Both the position numbers and the translations under genes were made by a program. From contig NZ_JAINFL010000004.1 in the NCBI RefSeq assembly GCF_022458895.1, positions 496,001-560,000 of the forward strand: a stretch of 64,000 bases of DNA, written 5' to 3'. This document shows, one piece after another, positions 44,499-52,851 of this stretch. The notes under the pieces are model-generated. The model saw only the letters and a list, made by a program, of their open reading frames with translations, was not told where the DNA came from and made no database searches. How positions within the stretch are numbered: position 1 is the first letter of the stretch; the number at the start of each line of letters is the position of its first letter. The stretch is from Roseihalotalea indica (GTDB lineage: Bacteria; Bacteroidota; Bacteroidia; Cytophagales; Cyclobacteriaceae).

Positions 44499-44935
44499 CT
44501 ATTTTTTATTATATACCAAGATTTTAGATGCCAAAAAGAAACTGAGCGTAGGATTTATTACAATAGCCAAGAATGGCGAAAGTCCAACTTCAAGCAAAGG
44601 CACTATCGGCATCTTTTCATTGTAACTCCAAAAGTCTAACTCAACTGCTACCCATTCGGCAATAAAAGAAACCACGCTTGCCATAATAATGACTACCGTC
44701 AGTATCTTGAGATTTAAATTACGAATCCAAAACCTATCTTTCAAAACAACGGCAACAAGGCCATATATGATAAAAGTGAGTATGACATCTCCTAAAGTGC
44801 ATGCGAGGAATTAATGCTATTCATAAAGTAGTCATACTCATCATATAGACCGGCATGCAGATTTTACCAAATAAAATGTAGCACAAAGGAAGTCAGTGCT
44901 ATCCAAACGATCAGTCTTTTACCAATGGAATTCAT
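44499..44935 (-). pseudogene. Decayed small membrane protein gene
   Basis: An ATG at 44935 starts a hydrophobic peptide (SIGKRLIVWIALTSFVLHFIW) that meets TAA at 44866-44864, then continues in frame with NLHAGLYDEYDY. A frameshift near 44805 joins a frame with FLACTLGDVILTF and helices that ends at 44499. Changing TAA to GAA restores WENLHA, a pattern I recall from a Bacteroidota membrane family. At least two lesions are present, so the gene is broken. No function is known to me. Confidence 0.65.
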
Positions 44936-44948
44936 TCATAAACTAAAT

Positions 44949-44982
44949 TCAGGATCAACTTACCAAATGGGGCTGATCCTGA
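44949..44982. terminator. Hairpin after the DUF2911 gene
   Basis: TCAGGATCA and TGATCCTGA make a nine-base perfect stem around a 16-base loop, 10 bases past the stop of the DUF2911 gene on the minus strand. An AT-rich stretch (ATTTAGTTTATG) follows. It is a likely terminator for the operon ending there. Confidence 0.65.
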
Positions 44983-44992
44983 TTTATATTAT

Positions 44993-45946
44993 TTACAATG
45001 CTTTCACTTTAAAAGAGACTTTGAGCTTCTCCCAAGACATAGAAACTTCAGCTTGAGCATCACCTATTTCCGTTACCGAATAGGTGAGTGATTCCTGATT
45101 TTCAGAGAGGACTTCCGGCTTTACTTTCATTCTTACTACATCTAACGATTTATCATAGTCATCACTCATGTGCTGATCCCAATTTTCGTTGATAATAAGC
45201 GTCCACTCTTTCTCTCCGGGAATGGTGAAAAACCCGTATTTACCGGCAGATACTTTGGTGTTATTGATTTCTACATCTTCGGAAAAGTTGATAGCTGTAG
45301 CTCTGTGAGCGCCTGTCGCCCAAACTTTGTCATACTCAACCAGCCCTCCCCAGATTGTTCTGCCCCTTACACTGGGTGAAGAATAGTCAATATGCACGTG
45401 GGTATCTCCTGCATTTCCCATAGCAGAGGTCTTTGGGCTTTTGGGTTTAGGCTTGTCATCATTCTCCGCTTCATGAGCAGCATGACCGGTTGTGGCTTTT
45501 TTACATCCCCTTGAAAATTGCAGGTGGATAATCTTCCACATTCCATCCTCTACCTGCATAGAAAGAGTAACTAGTCCGTCAGAATTGATCTGTTGGCCTT
45601 GCATCTCTCCCCGAATTAAATAATTACCTCTCAATAGTGCCATTTCTTTGTTAATCAAAGATTCTGCTACGTCAAGTGAGAAGGTCATATTCTGCATTTC
45701 TTCAATTTCTTTGCCCAAATGGCCATCACGATAATGCTCCCAGGAATCATCTACAGATCCTTGTTCATAAATCTTGGCTTTGGGTGAGAAAACGGCATTT
45801 AGAGGTTCCAGATTCTTATCGTTTACTGAGTTTACAAATAAGTCCAGCACATCGTTTACAGTGTTTTCCGGTTTAGCTGAATCATCACAGGCGTACATGA
45901 ACGCTGTTGCAGCTAAGATTAAAGTGGTAAATAATTTTTTCATCAT
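44993..45946 (-). CDS. Secreted SnoaL-like + DUF2911 protein
   Basis: The 317-residue lipoprotein (lipobox Cys20, YACDD) has a SnoaL/DUF4440-like domain at about 30-150, followed by a polar linker (about 155-180) and a DUF2911 domain (about 185-315). The DUF2911 signature is clear: HIDYSSPSVRGRTIWGGLVEYDKVW and KYGFFTIPGEKEWTLIIN. DUF2911 proteins are common in Bacteroidota and unknown in function. The SnoaL-like part suggests small-ligand binding. It is the last gene of its operon, 22 bases after the aldolase gene. Confidence 0.85.
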   Translation of the reverse strand: MMKKLFTTLILAATAFMYACDDSAKPENTVNDVLDLFVNSVNDKNLEPLNAVFSPKAKIYEQGSVDDSWEHYRDGHLGKEIEEMQNMTFSLDVAESLINKEMALLRGNYLIRGEMQGQQINSDGLVTLSMQVEDGMWKIIHLQFSRGCKKATTGHAAHEAENDDKPKPKSPKTSAMGNAGDTHVHIDYSSPSVRGRTIWGGLVEYDKVWATGAHRATAINFSEDVEINNTKVSAGKYGFFTIPGEKEWTLIINENWDQHMSDDYDKSLDVVRMKVKPEVLSENQESLTYSVTEIGDAQAEVSMSWEKLKVSFKVKAL

Positions 45947-45967
45947 AGGTTATTGTTTAGTTAATCA

Positions 45968-47020
45968 TTAAGCAATCGTAATTTTTTCATCCAGGTACAC
46001 CTGCTGGATCAGGTTAAGCAATTCAACACCTTCTTTCCTTGGTCGCTGGAATGCCTTTCTTCCCGAAATCAAACCCATTCCACCTGCTCTTTTATTAATC
46101 ACGGCTGTTTTTACTGCTTCAGCATAGTCCGACTCTCCAGAGGAAGCTCCTCCCGAATTGATCAGGCCTATCTTGCCCATATAACAGTTGGCTACTTGAT
46201 AGCGGCACATATCAATGGGATGATCGGAAATATAGTTGCCGTACATTTCTTCAGAGGTCTTACCAAATTTCAGGTCTCTGAAACCACCATTTGTATCCGG
46301 CAGTTTTTGTTTGATGATATCTGCCTGAATGGTCACTCCCAGATGGTTGGCCTGTCCGGTAAGGTCTGCAGCTGTGTGATAGTCGTTATCTTTTGTTTTA
46401 AAGGATTCATTTCGGGTGTAACACCATAAAATGGTAGCCATTCCCAATTCATGGGCATAAGTGAAGGCATCTGAGATTTCACGTATTTGCCTGTTTGATT
46501 CGGGGGACCCAAAATAGATAGTTGCGCCAATCGCACAAGCTCCCATGTTCCAGGCGTCCTTCACCGTACCGTACAAAATCTGGTCATATTTATTGGGGTA
46601 TGTAAGCAACTCATTGTGGTTGATTTTTACGATGTATGGAATTTTATGCGCATACTTTCGGGCGGTAAGCCCTAATACGCCAAAGGTAGAGGCTACACCG
46701 TTACAACCTGCTTCCAAACCAAGTTGTACAATATTCTCGGGGTCAAAGTAGTCGGGATTAGGGCCAAATGCACTTCCGGCTGAATGTTCAATACCCTGAT
46801 CTACCGGAAGGATGGATAGGTAGCCTGTTCCAGAAAGATTGCCACAGTTATACAGGCGAGATAGTGCGTTAAGTACCTGTGGGTTTCTGTTGCTGTTGAC
46901 AAAAACATTATCCAGATAATCTGAACCAGGTAAAGTAAGTCTTGTTCTATCAATCGTTTTACAAGTATGTTGCAGAAGGTATTCTGCCTGATCTCCTAAA
47001 TATTCATTTATTTTTTTCAT
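45968..47020 (-). CDS. fbaB: Archaeal-type class I fructose-bisphosphate aldolase
   Basis: The 350-residue TIM-barrel enzyme splits fructose 1,6-bisphosphate into two triose phosphates using a Schiff-base lysine. [10 protein letters not shown] and IVKINHNE (Lys near residue 132) and TIYFGS give the DhnA/FbaB pattern. [12 protein letters not shown] and GLISGRKAF form the phosphate site. It is unrelated to the class II enzyme common in bacteria. An archaeal-type GAPDH lies further along the same strand, so together they provide an alternative middle part of glycolysis or gluconeogenesis. The gene starts after the conserved leader at 47021-47108. Confidence 0.93.
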   Translation of the reverse strand: MKKINEYLGDQAEYLLQHTCKTIDRTRLTLPGSDYLDNVFVNSNRNPQVLNALSRLYNCGNLSGTGYLSILPVDQGIEHSAGSAFGPNPDYFDPENIVQLGLEAGCNGVASTFGVLGLTARKYAHKIPYIVKINHNELLTYPNKYDQILYGTVKDAWNMGACAIGATIYFGSPESNRQIREISDAFTYAHELGMATILWCYTRNESFKTKDNDYHTAADLTGQANHLGVTIQADIIKQKLPDTNGGFRDLKFGKTSEEMYGNYISDHPIDMCRYQVANCYMGKIGLINSGGASSGESDYAEAVKTAVINKRAGGMGLISGRKAFQRPRKEGVELLNLIQQVYLDEKITIA

Positions 47021-47108
47021 GTGTATGTAATTTTTTTTAGTGGCCGCATGGAATTCACATCATCAGCATTCATCGCTGGTTGGTGTTTCCCAAACATGCT
47101 CATTTCAT
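47021..47108 (-). promoter_or_regulatory. Conserved leader, copy B (aldolase gene)
   Basis: On the minus strand, ATGAAATGAGCAT (47096-47108), ACCAACCA (47078-47085), ATGAAT (47068-47073) and GAATTCCATG (47047-47056) precede the start codon. The order and most spacings equal those of copy A at 32950-33046. The distance between the first two blocks differs by nine bases. The shared sequence suggests one regulator for the aldolase and the PII-like gene. Confidence 0.65.
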
Positions 47109-47139
47109 AGCATCTGATTTTTATATAGTTACTACTGTC

Positions 47140-48375
47140 TTATGTCATTTTTTGGCTTTTAAATCTTAAGTTCGGAATTATGAGAACGGCTACAAGCGAT
47201 AACACCGTGCCAATCACCGGATAAGGCCATGAGCTACCGATTGTGTATAACCATATGCCTAACATCGGTCCCAATACCTGACCAATACTATTCACTGATG
47301 TTTGTAAAGACAGATTCGCCCCGGTATAGTTTTTATCCACCAAAGAAATCATGGTAATTAGGTTGGGAGTGACCATTGCACCTCCGATCGCAAAAATTAC
47401 AATCATGGTATATACGTAGATATTGTATGTCCAAAAAGAAAAAACAATCATAGCAAAAGCAGCCAATGCAAAACCGATAAAAAGTTGTGTGTTTACAGAG
47501 ATAGTTTTTGCATCTACATTGGCAAATAAAGGCTGTAAAACGGCCATAACCAGGCCACAAAGCATAAACCCAAGTCCTACCTGGGAAGTGTCAAACAAGA
47601 GAATGTCTTTGGCATAAACAGAAAACACCGTTTCAAACAAGGTTACGGCCAGTTGAAGAATTAATGAGAGAAACAATAGTAGAACAAAATCACGTTTCAC
47701 ATTTGACTCTGGCTTTTGGCCTGCTTCTATGATGTTAAGACTTTGTGCTTTGGGGTTTTTGAGCCAACCGAATGCAAGCAACAAAATAATTGTTCCTAGT
47801 AAGGCGACTGCAAGGAACGGGATACTGAATCTATCCAATAGCAAGTGTCCCATTCTCGTGTCCAAATGTAAATTGGTTTGTGCCAGGTAACCACCAATCA
47901 TAGGCCCGGTAATCACACCTGTACTGACAGCCACTCCCGACCAGGCCAGTACTTTTCTACGCTGCATGCTGTTGGTAAGGTCACTGAGAAAAGCATTGCC
48001 CACAGGTATAACCGAAGACGAGAATATACCACCTAAAATACGGGCTACATACAGCATAAACAAAGAAGTAGACAAGCCGGTTAAAACCTGCATAATAACA
48101 AAGCCTGATAACCCCATAGTGATCAGCATCTTGCGACCAAAACGGTCGGACAGTTTGCCCCATATAAAAGCAAAGAGTAGCTGAAAAAACGGGTAAATGC
48201 TGGTGAGAATTCCAATGTGATAGTTGATATCCTCTTCTGCTACAATGCCGGATTTTAATGCAAGCCTTTCCGTATAGTAGGGCAAAACGGGAAGCAATAC
48301 ACCATACCCACTCATAACTACAAAAATACTTAGCAGGATAATGATGATCCTGCCAAGGATTTCGCGATTACCCAT
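47140..48375 (-). CDS. MFS efflux transporter
   Basis: The 411-residue protein has twelve helices and the MFS signatures: GKLSDRFGRKMLI (about 71-83, the loop 2-3 motif) and VSTGVITGPMIGGYLA (about 150-165, motif C of drug antiporters). It should export a drug or metabolite by proton exchange. The precise substrate is unknown. The start overlaps the end of copB by one base, so it is coupled to copper export. Confidence 0.85.
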   Translation of the reverse strand: MGNREILGRIIIILLSIFVVMSGYGVLLPVLPYYTERLALKSGIVAEEDINYHIGILTSIYPFFQLLFAFIWGKLSDRFGRKMLITMGLSGFVIMQVLTGLSTSLFMLYVARILGGIFSSSVIPVGNAFLSDLTNSMQRRKVLAWSGVAVSTGVITGPMIGGYLAQTNLHLDTRMGHLLLDRFSIPFLAVALLGTIILLLAFGWLKNPKAQSLNIIEAGQKPESNVKRDFVLLLFLSLILQLAVTLFETVFSVYAKDILLFDTSQVGLGFMLCGLVMAVLQPLFANVDAKTISVNTQLFIGFALAAFAMIVFSFWTYNIYVYTMIVIFAIGGAMVTPNLITMISLVDKNYTGANLSLQTSVNSIGQVLGPMLGIWLYTIGSSWPYPVIGTVLSLVAVLIIPNLRFKSQKMT

Positions 48376-50528
48376 TATTTGTTACCGATTTTCTTCTTCA
48401 GTAGCTGTGCATTGATGGCCACTATGATCGTACTCAAACTCATAAAAACCGCACCAACTGCCGGACCTAAAACGAAACCAGATGTGTAAAGCACCCCTGC
48501 TGCCAAAGGAATTGCAACAGTGTTATAACCGGTAGCCCATATCAGGTTTTGAATCATTTTGTTGTAAGTGGCCTTCCCAAATAAAATCAGGTTGGCTATA
48601 TCCTGCGGGTTGCTGTTTACCAAGATTATGTCGGCTGTTTCGGCTGCTACATCGGTTCCTGAGCCTACCGCAATACCCACATTGGCTTGTGCCAGAGCAG
48701 GCGCATCGTTCACACCATCACCGGTCATGGCGACAAACTCGCCCTTAGACTGAAGCTCTTTTACTATTTCCACTTTTTGATGTGGCAGTACTTCTGAATA
48801 GTAGCCGTCTAGGCCTAGTTCTTCACTTACTGCTTTGGCGACTGTTTCATTGTCACCGGTGGCCATCATCACTTTGATGTTGTTGTTTTTGAACACTTTA
48901 ATTGCCTCGGCACTTTCCGGTCTGATCTCATCTGCCAGGGCGATGTACCCGGCCAGTTTATTATCCACGAGAACAAAAACGACTGTCTCGGCTGCACTGC
49001 TGTAGGCAACATCAGGTATGGAAATATGCTCATCTTTCAGATAGCCGGGGCTCACTACTTTCACATCTTTCCCTTCCACTTTTGCTTCAACCCCTTTACC
49101 GGTAATGGCATTGAAGTTTTCAGGCTTGGGAACCGCAATGTCTTTCTCTTTGACTTTTTTAATGATGCCAACGGCAATAGGATGCTCCGAACTTTGCTCT
49201 AATGCACTGGAAAGCCTCAGTAATTCATCTGGTTCAAATTGCTGATCTACCGCCTCTACACGGGTAACACCAAAATCACCTTTAGTTAGTGTTCCGGTCT
49301 TATCAAAAACAAGGGCCGAAATCTTTCTGGATTCCTCAAATGCCGTTCTATTGCGTATCAATAATCCATTCTGAGCAGAAACTGCTGTGGATATGGCTAC
49401 TACTAATGGTATGGCCAAACCTAATGCATGAGGGCAGGCAATAACCATCACCGTCACCATTCTCTCCAGGGCATAGACAAATGGAAAACCTAAAAACAAC
49501 CAGGTAGCCAGCGTCCCAAAGCCTATCGCTAATGCGATATAGGTAAGCCACTTGGCGGCACGGTCTGACAAATTTTGCATTTTTGACTTAGACTTTTGCG
49601 CCTCTTGTACCAGCGTAATTACTTTATTAAGGTAGCTGTCTTTGCCGGTATGCTCCACCTTTACTTTGAGTGAACCATTGCCATTGAGCGAACCTCCGAT
49701 TACTTTATTCTCCATACCTTTTTTGACAGGTTTGGATTCCCCGGTCAGCATAGACTCGTTCAGATAGCTTTCCCCCTCTACGATAATACCATCAGCCGGA
49801 ACTTTTTCACCAGGTTTGATCAGGATAATATCTCCTTTTTGCAGGTCTTCCAGCTTCACATCTTCTACAGCATCGCCTTTGACCCTGTGGGCCTCAGAAG
49901 GCATCATACTTACCAACAATTGCAGCGCTTTTGAAGCTCCCAGAACCGACTTCATTTCCAGCCAGTGGCCCAGTAGCATGATATCAATTAGGGTGGCCAG
50001 TTCCCAGAAGAAATCCTCCCCTTCAAGGCCGAAAACTGTTGCGGAACTATAAAAATAGGCTACACTGATGGCCATAGAAATTAAAGTCATCATGCCTGGG
50101 GCACCCTCCTTCAGCTCATTCTTTAACCCTTTCAGAAAAGGCCAGCCCCCATAAAAATAAACGATGGTAGAAAGCCCGAACAAAATGTACGCATTGCCCG
50201 GCAGCAGCCATTCATAGCCAAAAAAGCCCTGGATCATGGGAGAAAAGACCAAAATCGGAATCGTCAAAACAAGGGATATCCAAAAACGCTTTTTAAAATC
50301 CTCAATCATCATTTTGTGATGGTCATGGCCCATTTCTCCATGTCCGGGGTTATGACCGGAATGATCACCATGTCCCCCATGAGATGAATGATCCATCGCC
50401 TTCTCATGACCGTGTTTGGATTTTTCTGCTAAGGAATCTTTCACCTCTTCTTTCTTATCTCGTGCCTCTTCTTTGGAGGTATTGCTGTGATGATGGTGCT
50501 CGTGATTATGTCCTTTGTGATTTTCCAT
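48375..50528 (-). CDS. copB: CopB-type copper ATPase (P1B-3)
   Basis: The 717-residue ATPase has CPHALGLAIP in helix 6, the P1B-3 signature of CopB-type Cu2+/Cu+/Ag+ pumps. In place of an HMA domain the first 75 residues are rich in histidine (HEHHHHSN, HGGHGDHSGHN). DKTGTLTKG, SEHPIA and GDGVNDAPAL are intact. It complements the CopA pump at 39837. It is the first gene after the PPK2 gene in this strand order, and the MFS gene follows at once. Confidence 0.94.
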   Translation of the reverse strand: MENHKGHNHEHHHHSNTSKEEARDKKEEVKDSLAEKSKHGHEKAMDHSSHGGHGDHSGHNPGHGEMGHDHHKMMIEDFKKRFWISLVLTIPILVFSPMIQGFFGYEWLLPGNAYILFGLSTIVYFYGGWPFLKGLKNELKEGAPGMMTLISMAISVAYFYSSATVFGLEGEDFFWELATLIDIMLLGHWLEMKSVLGASKALQLLVSMMPSEAHRVKGDAVEDVKLEDLQKGDIILIKPGEKVPADGIIVEGESYLNESMLTGESKPVKKGMENKVIGGSLNGNGSLKVKVEHTGKDSYLNKVITLVQEAQKSKSKMQNLSDRAAKWLTYIALAIGFGTLATWLFLGFPFVYALERMVTVMVIACPHALGLAIPLVVAISTAVSAQNGLLIRNRTAFEESRKISALVFDKTGTLTKGDFGVTRVEAVDQQFEPDELLRLSSALEQSSEHPIAVGIIKKVKEKDIAVPKPENFNAITGKGVEAKVEGKDVKVVSPGYLKDEHISIPDVAYSSAAETVVFVLVDNKLAGYIALADEIRPESAEAIKVFKNNNIKVMMATGDNETVAKAVSEELGLDGYYSEVLPHQKVEIVKELQSKGEFVAMTGDGVNDAPALAQANVGIAVGSGTDVAAETADIILVNSNPQDIANLILFGKATYNKMIQNLIWATGYNTVAIPLAAGVLYTSGFVLGPAVGAVFMSLSTIIVAINAQLLKKKIGNK

Positions 50529-50539
50529 ATTTACAAAAT

Positions 50540-51271
50540 TTAGATGTTGGGGTATTCCAGGTTAAGTTTTTCAAGTTGATCAGCTAAAATTTTCGCTGCG
50601 GTATAATTACGATACCAACGCTTGTCTGCAGGGATGATATGCCAGGGCAAGTGGTCGCAGGTATTCAGTATGGTATCGTACACCTCCCGATAATCATCCC
50701 ATTGGTTGGGTACGAGTTCATCTTCTTTGGCATATTTCCAGCGTTTGTGTGGTTTTGTTTTCCGATCTTCTATACGCTTTACCTGCTCATCAGCTGAGAT
50801 ATGCAAGTAAAACTTTAAGATCAAAGTATTATTTGCGAGCAGGTGATGCTCCAATTCGTTAATCAAATTGATGCGATGCTCCAACACATCCTCTGACAAG
50901 CTTTTGTTTGTCGCTGGCACCAAAATGTCTTCATAGTATGATCGGTTAAATACCTTGATCATCCCTTTCTCAGGAAAGTGGGGATAAATGCGCCACAAAA
51001 AATCGTGTTTGAGCTCGTCAGCTGTAGGCTTTTTAAAAGAAGTAACCTGCACACCTTGCGGGTTCATACCACTGAAAGCGTGACGGATGGTCCCGTTCTT
51101 GCCTGAAGTGTCAAGGCCCTGCAAGATGATAAGCATACTGTATCTGCCATCGGCATAGAACTTATTCTGTAGCTTAAAAAGCTCCTTACGCAGTTTTTTA
51201 AGTGCCTTCTTTGTTTCCATTTTATCAGCTTCTGCTGGCGGCAAGGTGGTTATATGATTTAAGTCTACCAT
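50540..51271 (-). CDS. ppk2: Polyphosphate kinase 2, class III-like
   Basis: The 243-residue protein transfers phosphate from polyphosphate to nucleotides. LQGLDTSGKNGT (about 49-60) is the Walker A loop, FNRSYYEDILV (about 107-117) holds the lid residues, and RWKYAKED the Arg/Lys lid. The pattern GLDTSGKNGTI...MNPQGV...FKKPT matches class III enzymes, which phosphorylate AMP and ADP (known for the Cytophaga hutchinsonii enzyme). It would therefore make ADP and ATP from AMP at the expense of polyphosphate. The AMP phosphorylase gene nearby uses the same nucleotide. Confidence 0.9.
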   Translation of the reverse strand: MVDLNHITTLPPAEADKMETKKALKKLRKELFKLQNKFYADGRYSMLIILQGLDTSGKNGTIRHAFSGMNPQGVQVTSFKKPTADELKHDFLWRIYPHFPEKGMIKVFNRSYYEDILVPATNKSLSEDVLEHRINLINELEHHLLANNTLILKFYLHISADEQVKRIEDRKTKPHKRWKYAKEDELVPNQWDDYREVYDTILNTCDHLPWHIIPADKRWYRNYTAAKILADQLEKLNLEYPNI

Positions 51272-51274
51272 TTT

Positions 51275-51958
51275 CTACTCTTTATTATTTTGCTCATAGG
51301 CCATGGTAAAATATGCTCCGTCATCCTCCGTGAATTTCTGACGTTGTAATACTAAACTCTCAGTCAGGTATTCTTCAACCGTGTAGTTGATGGTCTTTAT
51401 CTTTAGGCCCATCACATAGGCTTCAACTACAGCATCACTACTAATAGTTATCTTTCCATTTTCTTTTTTGCTCTGCCTGTTTTTTATGGTAACCAGGCTT
51501 TTAGAACCAAAAAAACTGAGTACGCCCGATTCAACACTCATCTTCAAATGGATATCTTTCAACTTACTGCTACTTTGTAAATCATATAACTGCTTAAAAT
51601 CTTCTGAGGTAACATCTACTTTTATCTTTTCATCTCCCGGATCGGTAAAAGGAAATACATTTAGCAGCACATCAAATTCTCTGGGGTTACACTTATAAGT
51701 GGTTGTATATTTTTCATCCAATTGGTTTTTTTCATCATACAACTCCACCAACACTTCTACAGTATAGGTTTCACTTTCCCGCTTTAACTCTCCGGTCAGA
51801 AAAATTTGCATGCCTTGTGGGTTTCCATTTTTGTCAAAATTTTTACGAACTATTTTTTTTCCAGCAATCTGCTCAATCAACATCTCCTTTTCCTGACCAT
51901 AGGACATGCCGGGAGTAAATTGCAGAAATATCAATATGAGGAAGAGGATATTACGCAT
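51275..51958 (-). CDS. Secreted protein of unknown function
   Basis: The 227-residue protein has a signal peptide (about 1-21) and a beta-rich body that alternates charged and hydrophobic residues, similar in style to the DUF3108/TapB-like proteins of Bacteroidota, which I cannot confirm. It lacks a lipobox. Its start overlaps the PRPP synthetase stop by eight bases, so it is translated with that gene. A periplasmic protein inside a cytoplasmic nucleotide cluster is odd and has no obvious explanation. Confidence 0.65.
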   Translation of the reverse strand: MRNILFLILIFLQFTPGMSYGQEKEMLIEQIAGKKIVRKNFDKNGNPQGMQIFLTGELKRESETYTVEVLVELYDEKNQLDEKYTTTYKCNPREFDVLLNVFPFTDPGDEKIKVDVTSEDFKQLYDLQSSSKLKDIHLKMSVESGVLSFFGSKSLVTIKNRQSKKENGKITISSDAVVEAYVMGLKIKTINYTVEEYLTESLVLQRQKFTEDDGAYFTMAYEQNNKE

Positions 51959-52847
51959 GGTGCTTCATTAACGCTTTAATCTCCATTGCCAAAGTTTCAG
52001 AAAGATCAATAGCATTGCTTTCATGAGGGATGGTGTTGCACGTTACGATCTGCTGTACGCCTGAATTTTTCAGGTCTTTATAGGCCGACTCTGCAAACAC
52101 AGCATGAACTCCCACACACACAGGAGGTCTCATGTTGGCCTTTTTTAAGTGGTCCACCGTCTCAATCATAGTCCTTGCAGTGGAAATAATATCGTCAACC
52201 AGCACCGGGGTGTGGTCTTTATATTTTGCCACATCCGGTATGGATACTTCTACATCCCGGTCACCATGTCGTACTTTTTCCAATACTGTAAAGGGCGCAT
52301 TGGCTTCTTTTGCCACCTCAGAAACCCACTGCTCACTTTCGCTATCCGGGCCGATGAATACCGGCTTTTCAATACTATCGCTCACCCATTTTGAAATGTG
52401 TGATGCCGCATGTACTATGGTATTAGGTACGCTATAGATTTCGCTTAACGAGCTTCTACGGTGCAGATGCGGGTCTACTGTGGTAAGTGTTTCTGCGAAT
52501 CCGCAAATTAATTGTGCAAAATACGTTGAGGTGATCCCTTCTCCAGGGTTAAATTGTTTGTCTTGCCTCATGTAGGCCAGGTAGGGTGCTACAAAGCAGG
52601 TACATGCGGCTCCCAGGTCTTTGGCTGTTTTACTTAGAAAGTATAAGGGCAGTAACTTAGCGTCCGGTTTATATAAGGTACAAACCATCACCACGCATTT
52701 TCCTTTTACGTCAGAATGTATCTGCACAAAGCTCTCTCCATCGGGAAACTGCCGGATGGTTGCCTCACCCTTTTCAGCCTGAAGGTGTCCGGCTATTTTT
52801 TCAGTAAGATCTTCGTTGCCCGGTAAGGCAAAAACTATCATTTCCAT
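51951..52847 (-). CDS. prs: Divergent ribose-phosphate pyrophosphokinase
   Basis: The product (298 residues from the Met at 52847) has the PRPP-synthetase fold: RQFPDGESFVQ, VDPHLHRR, and the PRPP loop. The loop reads VDDIISTARTMIET, where standard enzymes have DDxIDTGGT, and the upstream GPD motif is GPDSESEQW. The catalytic aspartates are kept but the glycines that hold the phosphates are not. The enzyme may use ribose 1,5-bisphosphate or another sugar phosphate. It starts five bases after the AMP phosphorylase stop. An upstream frame to 52943 overlaps that gene and looks spurious. Confidence 0.88.
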   Translation of the reverse strand: MEMIVFALPGNEDLTEKIAGHLQAEKGEATIRQFPDGESFVQIHSDVKGKCVVMVCTLYKPDAKLLPLYFLSKTAKDLGAACTCFVAPYLAYMRQDKQFNPGEGITSTYFAQLICGFAETLTTVDPHLHRRSSLSEIYSVPNTIVHAASHISKWVSDSIEKPVFIGPDSESEQWVSEVAKEANAPFTVLEKVRHGDRDVEVSIPDVAKYKDHTPVLVDDIISTARTMIETVDHLKKANMRPPVCVGVHAVFAESAYKDLKNSGVQQIVTCNTIPHESNAIDLSETLAMEIKALMKHHA

Positions 52848-52851
52848 ATTT

